Source: Phlebopus portentosus (taxonomy: Eukaryota > Basidiomycota > Agaricomycetes > Boletales > Boletinellaceae). From it: a DNA stretch of 64,000 bases. Made by a program: the position numbers and the translations under genes. Location: positions 1,364,001 to 1,428,000 of the forward strand of contig JAYXKI010000012.1 in NCBI GenBank assembly GCA_037892935.1, read 5' to 3'. Below, in pieces: positions 1 to 12,200 of this stretch. Numbering within the stretch: the first letter of the stretch is position 1; each line of letters begins with the position of its first letter. The notes beneath the pieces are model-generated. The model did no database searches. It was not told the origin of the DNA and worked only from the letters and a program-made list of their open reading frames with translations.

Positions 1-945
1 TTTCTTTGGTTTCTGTTTTTTTATTTATCACAGTCATGAGCTTCGGGTTCTGGTACATTTAGGTTCTTCAATTCAGATTTCGAATTTTACCGCTGAGAGA
101 TGTGTTGCTATGGATCGTGCAAGGCTTTGCCGAGAAAACGGATGAAACTTTGAGTGGTATAGTTATCGATTGGTGCATCGGGCGAATGTTGAGATGTCAT
201 GGGATCAAGAAAAGGGGTTGTTGAGAGTTAAAGGCTGATTCACAGGTTCTCGAAATGGATACGTGGTGACGTGGCTCCTGCTTCCATCTCCTCGTATCTA
301 GCCACAAATCCGATGCGACGTTTTGCTCAAGCCTTTCATATCGCTCTTTAGAAGCCAAGCCAGACCTATCTAATGCTATATAACGGCATCCCTCGCCTTG
401 ATGCGCATCTGGTATGGTCCGCCCCGACTAGATCTGATTATCATTCGGTCCAACACGCGCACTACGCTACGGAAGCAAAATATTATTTGATGTTGATTGA
501 TAGCGGTGATGCAAGTAATACTACACATCCTGGTGACCATTTGCCGCATGTCTGTCAACAAGGCGTGTAACCGGATGGCTCAGCCGGGGCACATCTGACT
601 TGAACGCGGATTCGGATCTCTGGCAAAAACAACCTGCGCGACCATCATTTTTTCTCATGTTGTGCGTCTAGCGGATAGGCTGAACGTCCCTCTGACTCAT
701 CCCACATTCCACTGTGAATGTGGCTGTCTGCATTGTTGGCTGTGGCCATTGCTTTGTGATGCTAAGCGAACTAAAGCAGCTTAGAAAATCCACACGACGT
801 ACGCTTAGAATTGTGGCTGGCTTGACGACTAATCGCTTGCATAAAGCCGACGGTTGACGTCTTCTTCTCGTCTTTCTCGACTGTGTACTTCCCAATCTCT
901 GCGACGACTTAGTTGTGTGTAAAGCCAGTGCCGTGTGCCTCGTAC
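1..945. other. Left-edge stretch without a recognisable gene
   Basis: Only short overlapping frames on both strands; none shows a recognisable domain or a convincing splice pattern. The first 300 bases could be the 3' end of a gene that lies outside the window. The last 100-150 bases presumably hold the promoter of the gene starting at 946. Confidence 0.5.
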
Positions 946-1620
946 ATGTCTGAACAATCCATCAAGGATTCTCACATTGCCGGTGCCGAAATCCCTAATA
1001 GCGCCCCCGACTCAACTCAAACCGCCGAAAGCTCTGCTGGATCCAGTTCCACAACGATGCCTCAATTGCAAGCGCACGCCGACGTGGCTTTCAAGCCCAG
1101 CACACTTTACGCCGTCCTTCTCCAGGGCTCCGACAGCGGCTCCTCTTGGCATTGGGTGCTCTTCCTCCCGTTCGACTGTTCACCTTCGGAAACGGATTTC
1201 AATGCATCGACTCCGATTTCATTGAGCGGGACTGTATGGCATGTTACAAACGCGGATCCACGCGGACGGTGGGTATACGAGGAGCTCACTCCAGATGCAA
1301 TCGAATTATCCTCACGCCTCATCCTCGCCGCGCGCCTCGCAGATCTCTCAACCCTCGGCTCCCCTCCGGACGTCTCCCAAGCGCTGTCCCAACTCCTCGC
1401 TTGTGTGCCCGTGCGCGCCGAAGCGCACAAGAGCGTGTTCAACTGTCTCACATGGATGCTCGACGGGATCGGCGAACTCGACGACGGCGGATTCCTTTCG
1501 TGCGTGAGCACAATGGCGCTGGAACGCGAGCTGATCACCGCCGCACAGCTCGCTTCGCCTAAATACGAGCACGATGGGAGCTGTGTCCTGATCGCCCCGC
1601 GGAATTGCTCAGATAACTGA
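946..1620 (+). CDS. Hypothetical basidiomycete protein, 224 aa, single exon
   Basis: Single uninterrupted frame. The ATG at 946 is the first in frame; the open frame extends slightly further upstream without another ATG. The first ~50 residues are Ser/Thr/Ala-rich and low complexity. The rest (about 55-220) looks folded, with a hydrophobic start (TLYAVLLQ, HWVLFLPFD), a GTVWHVTNADPRGRWVYEE segment and a helical second half with two LxACVP/FNCL stretches. The general pattern (a WHWxLxLP strand followed by GTxWHVxN) reminds me of fungal DUF6914-type proteins, but this is recollection rather than a verified match. No signal peptide or membrane helix. Codon use is GC-rich at third positions, as in the other real genes here. 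Function unknown. Confidence 0.75.
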   Translation: MSEQSIKDSHIAGAEIPNSAPDSTQTAESSAGSSSTTMPQLQAHADVAFKPSTLYAVLLQGSDSGSSWHWVLFLPFDCSPSETDFNASTPISLSGTVWHVTNADPRGRWVYEELTPDAIELSSRLILAARLADLSTLGSPPDVSQALSQLLACVPVRAEAHKSVFNCLTWMLDGIGELDDGGFLSCVSTMALERELITAAQLASPKYEHDGSCVLIAPRNCSDN

Positions 1621-2207
1621 TTTTCTCGCTCGCAGCTTGCTCTGCCGCCGGCCACGCAAGAGGTGAAGCTATGTTCGTATCTCTTGCTTTTTATCGCACT
1701 TTCATCTCCGTCTTATCCATTCGCATGGGAACTCATCCAACCCATCGCATTGGCCAGGATGTTTGGGCATTTTTTTTGCATTTTATCATTTCGGATCTCT
1801 TGGTTTTTCTCCTTAATGTCATTGTGTGAGCTAAGATTTCGTAGGGCACTCCTGCATGTATATAAATGCCACGATGTCTTTCGTTGATATGCAAGCTCTT
1901 TCTTTCATCCCTTACAAGTCTATCAGGAAAGATTCAATCCTGCAATATCATTACCAGAACATATTATACACACAGTTTATTCATGTAAGTGAATGACGCG
2001 TATACCCGATCTAACAAAATGTCCTTGTCAATATACTACGCAACGATGGGGAAAAAAAACGGCGGAGGGACGAAATACGTTAACGATTGGGAAGAATGGA
2101 AGGATGGCGGGTGGGTATCGATCGATCCTGGATGTGTGAATCACATGTGTGACTTTATACCTATCTACATTATCTACATTCTACGTAGCATCAGATCCCG
2201 CTAAATA
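1621..2207. other. Intergenic region between convergent genes
   Basis: Lies between the 3' end of the plus-strand gene ending at 1620 and the 3' end of the minus-strand gene ending at 2208. It presumably holds both 3' UTRs and polyadenylation signals. Nothing else recognised. Confidence 0.5.
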
Positions 2208-5200
2208 TTAGTATTGCCTTCGACCGTATTGCGATGAAGCAGGGTATGATGCCTGCGGATAGGATGCTCCCTCCGCGGTCGTTTCGTCCGATTCTCGATG
2301 ATAAACACCCGCAATGCTGTTACGAGGCGCAAACGTCGTTAGTCGCACATTCTCGCCACTTTGATCGAGACTCGCATCTCTTCCTCGCCCTTGTAGGATA
2401 GGATCTGGGCTCCCTTCTATGCCAGCCTCAGGTTCGGGATAGCCGTACCTCGTCCTCGCAACACCGCGAACACCCGCCTTATTGCCCATCATTGGTATTT
2501 CAGAAGTTGATGGTGTGTACCCATAACCGTATCCTGAGGCATCCGACATCGACGTTGGTAGTCTTTGCTGCGAATAAGAGAAAAGCTCGGTTCCTTCGAT
2601 ACCGAATGCTTGCGCGAGGTTCGGCTTCCCTCTCTTTGGCGTTCGCGCCCCTGGTTTGCCACGCATGTAGTCGATAAAGAACTTGAGTGATCCCCAGATC
2701 TCTGCCGCGAAGTCGGCTGAAAAGGATTACAGGACGTCAATGTCCATGCCTGGCTGGAATGGGGCGTGTAACAGAAGACGACTCACAGAAATTGAGACTA
2801 TCCAGTAAGGGACGTCCGATGCCGGTACGAATCCCTTTCTTGTAAGGCGTCGCAGGATACGCCCAGATCATCGCCAGCGCGAAGAACACCATCTGCACGG
2901 CGTACCGTCAGTACGTACATCCTTGCCAGAGGAATCAATTAAAATATACGTACTTCGATACAGATAGCCAGTGCATTGAGGCCATTGGCGATGTTTGTCT
3001 CGGTCCAATACGCGGTGCCTACAGGTCGTAAGCAAATTGAACGTGACTTTCTGCAGTATTTCTGGACGATATGGACAGTGTTTACTGACCTTTGATGACT
3101 CTCCCTTCCAACGCTTCAAACTACACCGGAAGCAATTACAGGGACGAATTAGCTACATTTAATGCTTGGCACGAGTTGCGAAAGGCAGACGTACGACAAA
3201 ACTCTGATAGAAGGTGAATATCACAATCAACTTGATGCACATGAACTTCGCGAGCGGGCGCTGGCCTTTGAGCTCATCTTTCGTTAGGCCGTAGAATACG
3301 AATAATCCATAAAGCGATAGCCTTGAGGTTTTACATGAGATTGCTAGGTAACACAGGAAAAGACACAGGAAAAGGAGATAGGCGACTTACGATATACTGA
3401 TGAAATCCACGATAGAGAGGTAGGGATACGCATACTCGAAGTGCGTAAACCCCTCAGATTCGCAGAGAACGTTGTACGCTTGGCAAATAATCCCCGCGAT
3501 CGATACAACTATTTTGTCACTGTTAGAGGCAAACTCAAAGGTGCCACGAGAACATGATGCGATAGACTTACGTGGACGGATGATGACGTATTGCAGCACT
3601 AGCCACTTCATCGTATACAAGAAATAAGCCTAGCAGGTCAGTCTGGTCAGTGTACAGAAGGCAAAAAGAAACCGGTCCTGGATAGAATGGTGAACGGACC
3701 TTTGTGGGTCGATATCGCCAGCAACATAGCTACAGGAAGTAAGTTAGATTGAACCAGACATGGCCAAATGCAGAACAGGGAACAGGCGCAACTGGAAACG
3801 GCAGCTTGCGCTTATCCTTCCTCTCCAGCGCCTTGCTCGCAGAGTGATCCGTTGCAGTCGCAGCGACGTATTCAATAATCAGCAGCCTAAACCAGAATCC
3901 GTCAGTCCAACGGACACAATAGAAAGCGGAGGTGAGAGTCGAAGAAAGAACATACATGAACGCAGAAAGCGTTAATGCCTATTCCCGTCCGAATCGGATA
4001 TAGATGGTGAGCAACTCATTAATCTCAAGAGTCAATGGGATAAAAACGGACCTCATAAACTAGATGAAGATAAAAATAGAAAGTCAGTCTCCTTGTCTTC
4101 TTATTCATATAAGGACTTTAAGAAAAAGGCCGGAAAGAAAAGACGAGGAAGAAATGAAACGGTGGATGTAGTTCAGGCGAACAGAACCAAACGGAACTAC
4201 GGAGAATACGAGAAGAAGTGAACTAATTACGAGAATACGAGAAGTATACAAGCGAACGTGACGCGGGTGCGCGCCGCGCAGAGAAGTAGAGAAGTGCAGA
4301 AGCGCGATAAACGGTAATCACAAGGGAAAGCATATTACGAAGCAGAATCGAATGGAGATAGAAGTAGAAGTAGAAGCCAATCACTCACCAACCTCGATAA
4401 GTTCATAGTACGTATAGCTCCTGAAGAAGCGGTAGGAAAAGAAGGAAATGATGGCGTAGACAGGTGGCATGTACAGTATTCGGATTCTGTAAAGATGGAT
4501 AACGAGTTCAGCATCAGCATCCTATTCTTTCTTTTTGTCATGCGAAAATGGGAGAGGGTGTAAGACGGGAATAACGGGAGAAGAAGGGGAAAGCACGGGA
4601 AGGGAACGGGCTCGGGGTAAGTAGAAAGACAGAAGAGACACGGGAAAGTGGCAATCCACGCTGGCTGGTGGCCTTAGATCGCGGGATGGTGAACGGAGAA
4701 GATTGTGTTAAAAGTAAGATAGATATACATTTGACGTTGTTCCGCAGGCACGGTGTAATTTCTAATCAGACAAGTCCCGACGCGCGAACACGAATGTCGA
4801 AGCCAATGGAGTTCGTCCGTTAAAATAGATCAGATTCACAGCAAGACAAAAATAAGGAAGTCAGTTGATTTACAACATGAAAAGTAGCATGAGAAAGAAG
4901 ATACACACCGACAATGAGAAAAAACGGAAAATATGGAGATGAGAACAGTCTATATAGGGATCGGGTCAGTGTGACGCGCTATAGAAAGACAGCAAAGTGA
5001 GCAAGCCAAGGAAATGACAATAGGTCAAGGGGATGGGTCCCCCGACCGCAACTGAGGCCAGCACCCGTCTAGAAGAGCAAAATGCCCGCCACCTTGCGAG
5101 GCATTACATCGATTTCACAGTCGATGCACCAGGGTAAATATTAGGAGTTAGCTCACAAAGTTGCAACGGGGATGAGCTCTGTCCCAATCAACTTGTGAGA

Positions 5201-5761
5201 CTTCGGAAAAGTCGAAGATTTTGGTTCCGCCATTTCAGAACACTACCACCGTACCGGGCACGTGAGGACCTCGCCAAGAGTCCGTTGCTCCGTTGCAGTG
5301 CACCAGAAGGACGAACTTGGGTGGTCTTGGACATGTCTCGATCTCATAAATGAGAGACATTGATCTCTTGGCCGTCTATCTTATGGAGGCAAAAGCAGTG
5401 TGACGAAGGAAGGCCAAGAAAATGCGCCGCGCCATACATTGTATACAAAGCGGCCACCACTCTGCACAGAGGAATGCGCGAGTTGGGCTCAGTGCATCTT
5501 CCACCTCAAATTAAAACTTATTCGTCCTTCTGTGGTGAAACAGTAGTTCCGAGCACAGAAATCTCTTTTTGAATAGAAAGAAGAGGGAGACAGGGAAAAG
5601 AGAGGAAAGACAAGGCGAAATTTAAGCTAAGAACTCACCAAAATTGCACACCCTCCTGAGACTGCCCATCCGATTCTATGTGCGTCCCAATGGACTCCAT
5701 CAGAGCTCCAAAAGCCTTCTTGGTCCACTGCTTCGGCATTGTCAGATGGACACGTTCCCAT
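2208..5761 (-). CDS. TMEM184 / DUF300 (OST-alpha-like) seven-helix membrane protein, 487 aa, 15 exons
   Basis: Modelled exons, 5' to 3' on the minus strand: 5761-5639, 4949-4909, 4761-4729, 4486-4389, 4059-4052, 3978-3956, 3886-3793, 3729-3700, 3629-3572, 3508-3391, 3321-3195, 3120-3090, 3018-2954, 2892-2787, 2716-2208. All phases agree. The product has the organic-solute-transporter/DUF300 signature of fungal TMEM184 proteins: SGGCAIL in helix 1, RILYMPPVYAIISFFSYRF, YVAATATDHSA, CCWRYRPT, YGLFVFYGLTKDELKG and TETNIANGLNALAICIE. The C-terminal ~165 residues are hydrophilic, with Tyr/Gly/Ser/Pro-rich low complexity, and are probably cytosolic. The family is found in plasma, endosomal or vacuolar membranes; its substrate in fungi is not established. 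Oddities: an 8-nt exon (4052-4059) and a first intron of 689 nt, while most other introns are about 50-70 nt. The start ATG follows the conserved exon-1 frame; an upstream in-frame start is not excluded. The first exon faces a divergent small gene at 6096. Confidence 0.93.
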
Positions 5762-6095
5762 CTTGTTATTCTGCGATGGCTGTTCTTGCTCGGGTAGTAG
5801 ACAAACGACTTAAAGGACGGTGGAAGAGCGAGTGAGGGCAAGGGCTAGCCTTGACTGATCGTGGTAGAGTGATTAAGCCAGTATCGATGACAAGGAGCGA
5901 AACACCTACTTCCGACGAAGGTCAGAGCACTCTTGCTGGATCGAGTGAGGAGGGAGTTGAAACGTGTTATTCGTGAACAATAGCCTTGGTCTCGGTCTTG
6001 TTGTCTTGGCACGAACCGGAAATAATGAAGCAGTTGCGAAACAGCTACAGTTACTACAGTCAGTATACAACACTCTCGCTTGACTCGACAACAAA
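5762..6095. promoter_or_regulatory. Divergent promoter region
   Basis: 334 bp between the start of the minus-strand TMEM184 gene (5761) and the ATG of the small plus-strand gene (6096). Both transcripts must start here. No clear TATA box or known motif stands out. Confidence 0.45.
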
Positions 6096-6329
6096 ATGGC
6101 CGAAATCCCACTCGCACCTCTGTAAGCTTCCGATGTTCACTCTCCTCTACCTCCCCTTGTGGTGGGCCCTTCGTTAAAGCGTGCAAACAAGGCTGCACAG
6201 GATGTTGTAAGAATGGTATTTATATCGACTGCGCACGGCTCACCGCGCAGTGAAATTAACGACGAAATCCGCGCGTTTGGGGCAAAGTATCGGAAATCGG
6301 GTATCCCGGAGCAACACACTGCACTGTAG
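6096..6329 (+). CDS. Small three-exon gene, 43-aa product of unknown function
   Basis: Exons 6096-6121, 6180-6206 and 6251-6329 join with matching phases. Both introns are short (58 and 44 nt), with good donors (GTAAGC, GTAAGA) and CAG/AAG acceptors. The product begins MAEIPLAPLVQTRLHRM and continues with a charged, probably helical FEINDEIRAFGAKYRKSG and a short tail ending in HTAL. No frame of this size is visible without splicing, which is why it is easy to miss. The upstream context (CAACAAA before the ATG) fits a start. It could also be part of a longer alternative transcript. I do not recognise the protein; it lacks a signal peptide and cysteines. The support is the three-way phase agreement and the protein-like composition. 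Confidence 0.55.
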
Positions 6330-6488
6330 TGGCCCACCACGCCTTTGTGAGTTTGTCGACTACCGGGGATGAAGGGGGTCGAGGAGAAACGATGCTTTCG
6401 GCTTGAGAGGTGTGAAACTTTTGCTTCTCATGGTCCGCACAGCTGCCCGGCTTCCGGCGTTATGTAAGCTTCTTTCAATCCTAACTAA

Positions 6489-7150
6489 TAATTCACTAGC
6501 GTATCGTATATAGCGTATACGCAATAATCTCTGAAATTATATATGCATACGAGCGTATATTTTCAGGGCCCGAAATCTGTAAGAAAGTCGGACTTGAATG
6601 AAAAAAAAATTAGCTCCGTTCTATGAGTTGAGTTACTACTCACCGAAAATTTCGTGTTTGATATTGGTTTCAAGACCCGAGTACTGGTGGGGTGTAGTAT
6701 CAAGGGTCATTTGTGTGCTGGACGTCATTAGCAACACTCCTTGATAAGCATTTGTATGCTCAGAAGGCCGGAAGTGTTTAAACCACGCGGGATTGACGAA
6801 ATGACTAAAGAGTACCCACACGTCAAGTTCACGGGATGCAATCTAGTACGAGTCATCCACATGGCCTGATTATTCAACTTGTCTAACTTATAACGCAAAA
6901 AACATGTTAGTTCATATTGTCTTGTCTGACAGAATTTCATCATTTACATTGAAGTTAATACTTGCATTAGTTGTCTTGACTCAAGGTATGTCCTGTCGAG
7001 GCTCGAGCATGAGGTGTATTGGTCAAAATACTACAATTAGTCAGTGTGGTCCCGTATACGCCGTAATATATACGTGCGTATGCGTATCTCACCTCAGAAC
7101 CAAATATATGCGCGTATCGTATACGATACGCGCGGAGCCCTATAATTCAC
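6489..7150 (+). mobile_element. Non-autonomous hAT-like element (MITE), copy 1
   Basis: Element 6497-7142 (646 bp) is flanked by a perfect 8-bp target-site duplication, TAATTCAC, at 6489-6496 and 7143-7150. The right end, read inward, begins TAGGGCTCCG. The left end begins TAG and continues directly with CGTATCGTATA, so about eight bases of the expected inverted repeat appear deleted. The termini are rich in TATACG palindromes. The interior lacks a transposase frame. It aligns by eye, in opposite orientation, over much of its length with the element at 55371-55952. An 8-bp duplication and TAGGG-type ends are characteristic of the hAT superfamily. Confidence 0.8.
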
Positions 7151-8903
7151 AATAATGGAAGAGAATGTTTTGCTCAGATGATGGTAATCCGAGAGTTTCG
7201 CTGCAATGTAGGATTAGTCTTTTGATTTCCACACGATTCAATGCATATCACTTATCTGGACCGACCCTCATGAAGAGCGCCAATATATTGAAGATCATCA
7301 TTGAAGGGATCCAGGCCCGAATCCGTCTTCGTGCAGACTTAAGACACGCAGTAATGCAACGTTACCTCTCTTTTATAAACATCTGGGTTGTCTCCGTTGA
7401 AATACAGTATCATCAACCTGCCTTAGGTTGAAATGTAACAACTCTTGTAGTAGGAATGCGAGCTTTCAATAGGGTGAGGATGAATATTTCAGCGTGTCTG
7501 GAGAGCTTTTCATAATCATTGCATGTGCCGCCGACAGTGTGGAGTTCATCCAAGAATCAAAAGGAAGGACCCTGTGACTTCAGCAGTTTGCCATATAGAA
7601 AGGGCATATCGAGGAGAAAGATCCTCAGTGATGTCATTCGGAGAAATGAGCTTCGGAATGTGCTCGAAATAAACATTTCGATTTCGACGAGAAAGCCACT
7701 GCGAGACTTGCCGAGCAGCCGTCCGAGAATGTTCACTACTGCGATTAAGTGACGTGAGCTTTCGAGACGAGATCCCGGGACCTCCTTATTCCATGGAGTC
7801 GAAGGGGAGCACGAATTCAGAAATGCCTACTCATGAGGATGTTATCGTAGCCAACAGTCACTTGATCTCAGAGGGTACGAGGTTGTAGACAGCGACATTC
7901 TTGTGGACACACAGTAACGCATCGAAATTACCAATTTTATCTATATTTCCGTACGTCCGTGCTTGACCTTTTCAGACAATGCATCGACAGTAAATTGCCA
8001 TAGCTCACCATAGTTCAATAACACCCCAAACTTGTCAAAGAATGGCTCAGAAAGAATTGATGCAAAGCATGAACGGAGTGTCACCAGGGCATCGAGTGCT
8101 GACCTGTGGTGATTCTTATAGACTCCAGAATAACTCCAGTATAATTAAACATATTCACATACATATTCATTGTAAATCAGGAACATTCTTGTTCTAAATT
8201 ACTCACAGTTAAAAAATGAAAACTTTGTTCTTCCCGCTTCATCCCAACCGTGGCCCATGCACGCATTCCATGTTGCACCTCCTTCAATACCCATAATTTA
8301 GGTGCGTGACGTCGTTCCTTTGACGGTACCTGGTGGTTCATTCATTCGATCGGATCTAGTCAATTTTGTCTTTCTCTCTTGATCCGCCAGCCTTGGTTGC
8401 GAACTATACCTCGGGCATAAGGAAGCATAAGGTAAAACTCTTTTGGCTGATTTAATACTCCTGTGAAACAATTCGAGTTGGAAGTAAAAGTTCAAGTAAG
8501 TTGTTAGTAACGCATTTCTGGCTTTCGTTACGATTGTCACAAAGAAGTAACATCACGTGATTTAGTGTCACAAATGACGTCACGCGACCTCCTACTGTAA
8601 TGTACTTTTCGCTCCAACTCTCCGAGACCGAGCGAGCTGAGCTCCGAGACTGAGCTCCGAGACTTACTCCGCAGGATGTAATGTACAGTACTTATGAAGG
8701 ATGTGGGTTACTTAATGTATCCTTGGGCAAAGAAAATCTTTCGGGTACGGATGGACGTCATAGTGAGTGTCATCGTCTGTGGTGCGCCCGCTATTGATTC
8801 ACTGAGAGTATAAATGCTGAGGAAACGGAACGCTTGTTCCGTATCTACCATACCTTCACCCTCACCATACCCAATACTTTTTATATCTGAGATTTGATAA
8901 AAG
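7151..8903. other. Long non-coding stretch
   Basis: About 1.75 kb without a supported gene. Several 70-90-codon frames exist, but none resembles a known domain or forms a spliced model. A small tandem motif lies at 8619-8663 (annotated separately). The last 200 bases should contain the promoter of the small membrane-protein gene at 8904. Confidence 0.5.
8619..8663. repeat. Short tandem motif TGAGCTCCGAGAC
   Basis: Two exact adjacent copies of the 13-mer TGAGCTCCGAGAC (8638-8650, 8651-8663), preceded by a degenerate half copy (CTCCGAGACCGAGCGAGC). Possibly a small promoter-proximal repeat; no function evident. Confidence 0.6.
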
Positions 8904-9210
8904 ATGGTGTGTTTCCGATTTTTCATTTGGGGCTGGGCAACTAGATTAATGCTTCATGATCCGTAGGGTTCAATAGTCTCTGCGATCGGTCGTGGAATAA
9001 ATGCCATCATCTCTGCCATCGCGAGCGTTATCAAGACAATAGTCGGCGCCATCGTCAGCGTATGTCCCTCAAGGAATTTATTGTCTTTTCTCGGGCACTC
9101 ATATGTATTTGTCGTGTCTGTAGGTACTTCTTGCGATCTGGAACGTCTTCCTCGATATCATCTGTTGTCGCTGCGGATCGAGAAGGAGGAGGAGAGGAAC
9201 AGCTTATTAG
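8904..9210 (+). CDS. Small Cys/Arg-tailed membrane protein, 60 aa, three exons
   Basis: Exons 8904-8906 (only the ATG), 8967-9059 and 9124-9210, separated by two ~60-nt introns (GTGTGT..TAG and GTATGT..TAG); phases match. The product is a long amphipathic/hydrophobic stretch of small residues (SIVSAIGRGINAIISAI..), then VGAIVSVLLAIWNVFLDI, then CCRCGSRRRRG. This architecture of one or two short hydrophobic helices, a CCxC cluster and a poly-Arg tail is common to a family of ~60-100-residue small proteins in agaricomycete genomes. I know of no assigned function. The CCRC could be palmitoylated and the Arg cluster could contact lipid headgroups (inference). The initiating exon codes for the start codon only, so gene finders often miss it. 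Confidence 0.8.
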
Positions 9211-12200
9211 CGATGCACAATTAGCACGCACATGTCGTGCGGTCGCCTGATGAGGAGTGCACGGAGTTAACAATTTTGAAATTTAGACGATGTAATGATT
9301 CCCAATTTTACAACGAACGAATGACATTCACCTTTGTGAAATAAGAGTTTTGAACATCCAGATTTGCTCCGCCAAAGTCATTGCGCATATTTTTACCTAA
9401 CTAGTCCACTACCAGCAATTCCCATCTCCGCCTGTGCTCGTAGACAAAGCAAATCCTCAAAACGATTCCGCTCTGTTTATTATACTTTTTTTCCACGAGT
9501 ATAACTCTGAAAAATGGGTTTTGTTACCACAGCAAATTCTCAAAACTCTCCGGGCCGAAGAGCACCAGATTGGAAACTTGAAGGAGGTTTGGGGCAAGTG
9601 TATATTCTGTGTGTGTCATTCTATGAAACTCCAGATGACTCAAGAAATCCCATCTTACACTTACGTCAAATATTACGTTGAAGGTTTCTTCTGTTTGGGT
9701 TGCATGTACGGATGTCCAGTCCAACATTCAATCGATTTAAATTGAAGTCAGCTTATACATCTCCTCGGAAGATCGCGCAACCCAAGCCAAGAAGAACTGA
9801 TGAAATAAAGTCATATCACGAAAGAAGGAACTGGTCACACGACCCGTCCCTTTTCGGAGCGAAGCATGAATTAAGTTGAGGGCGGCAGAGATTATAGTTG
9901 GGTTGAAAAAGTAGGGGTAGCCTGATGAATAGAAAAGGGAAAACTTCAGGACTCAGGCGAAAAGAGAGGTGCAGTCAAATGATAGGATGACTCTGACAAC
10001 ACAAAATACAGCCTGTGTCGGATATGTGAGCCGATAGCCGTAATAGTGGACTCAGAAGACATCTGAGTTGTCATGCCAGTCTCATGGAAGTTATGGTATA
10101 ATCTGTTACTCGCGACTCTGTATGCTCTTCCAAGAGTTCGGCGAGAATAACAGGCAATGTAGCCGACTTCAGGCGGAATAAACTCCGATTTCTAACTATT
10201 GTTGAAAAGAGACCTGAAAGGGGGTGTGTTCAATAGGCATAAATGAAAACTTATCAGATTACGCGGTGACAGATAAAGATGTAGTAGCACCAGACCTGAC
10301 CAAGTTTCTTGTGTATCATCCACAATAGTAGTAGCATAATAAAACGTGGGCCTCCATACCTCTAGAACTGTACCGTAGCACACAATATGTTCTGCACTGA
10401 GGTTGTTCCGCAGAAGACCTGTTACGGTAACCTGTCTCGAGTGAGTTCTGTCAGATCAATCGGAATTTAGTCGCCTACGTCTCCATGTTCCCGTACCTAA
10501 TGGCTTCATGATAAAGCTAAAGATCATCAGTGAAGAATACTTACGGCAATTCAAGGCAAGGTGCATATCCAGAAAGGGGGAACAGGTGACACAGTACTTA
10601 CGCGACGCGTCACATGCACGTGCCTGGTTTCCAACCAAGCAAGGCATCATCAATGGATGCAACAGCTCATTTCACGACTCCCGTCTTGCTGCTTGCTCCT
10701 CGGCGAGAACGTAAGCTACGTTTGAGATCAGAACTCCGTCTGTTCCTGCTGCGCAATCACTTTTCGGGCCAATCTTGCCTACAGGATTGTATATTCCCAA
10801 GAGTTCCCTCCGAGGCCTCTGCGATAAATGTGGCATATCTCTTTGCAATCGAAACTCAATGAAGATTCAGGGGTTTTATTCAAAGATCCTACAATTGGAT
10901 GGAAACGTCCAAGTACGGCTGTATTGCTGTCTTTCGCTTGCTGAAGCAAACTGATTCAACTCTTCCTACCCCAAGCATGTGCCAATATCCCATTCTGTCT
11001 AAGGACTGTAGGGCACCAGGGTGTTATTGTGATGCCAAATCAGTACCCAGTGGGAGGTAAGCACTTCTTCGTTCTCTTACTATGGCATTACATTTTTCTC
11101 AAATTCCTCGCAATCGTTTGCGCTTGCGGCTCTAATTGCACCGAGCACCGCCTCAATATCGACTATGAGAACTCAACTCGTCTTGGGTTCATCAGTACCA
11201 AAGTTCTTGGTGAGAAGTTTCGATATATTTTTACCACTCACGGAGAATCCACATATACCACCGATAAGAGAGAACACGGGAAACTGACTGCGCCTCCAGG
11301 GTACTGGGATATAAGTTTCTGCGGCTCCAAATGATCTCACTTTGAATACCCCTAGCATGCTCTTGTGTTGATATGGCATCGTGTAGGAAATGGCTTTTAG
11401 CAATTGTGGCGATAGAGCACTTCCGCTCGCGAAGTATCCTCCAGAATGGCGCGAGTGGTCTTCATGAACGCCAAGATGTCTTCATTTTGACCGTGATAAA
11501 GCATGTGAATCTACTTTCCTTGCGGATAAACTGATTCAGCGATGTGATGCGCAGCTCATGCTGCGAAATCTTGTGCTTCTGATTGCGGTTCTCAATCACT
11601 CTAGGAACTACTGTATACGTCATATTTCATAAATTCTTTGCTCCACCGATCAGGTGAACTACGAGAGGCGACTGGTAAACTTCATTATCGAGATTTGGAG
11701 TACTTCCGCCATTCTATGTAATACCGTATTGAAGTTCTTCCGTTACAGGTGCTTGCCACTATCGCAACAAATTGTCCGTTGACGACTATCGAGTATTCCG
11801 GAGGTTGTACTTGTTTAGACCTCCTATTGGGTCAGAAATCGCACCAAGGATCTGTGTGCCGTTATGCAACGATAGCGGCCATGCAGCATGATCATGAAGT
11901 CCCTCTGCAGTGCTGTATGTTGGGCTTAAGATGCATTGACTTACAGTATTTCCATAGACTAATTATAGGTGATTACTCCGAAACGGTACTGCACCCCACG
12001 ACAAGGGGCTTCCCGAGACCGATTCGCCCGGTTGCGAAGAGAACACTCAAGATTTATCATCTGGCGGTCTCCGACATATTGTGAGTAATGGTGAATTGAA
12101 TGCTTTCCGTCTTCAAATACCTTCGTTTCATTAATGAGCGTTTATTACTGTGCTCGCTTTATGGGTAAAACGTCTTACGGGGTTCGGACTATGATCACTT

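Noticed and set aside
1107..1655. 182-codon minus-strand frame.
   Set aside because: Antisense to the 224-aa gene at 946-1620; no domain and atypical composition.
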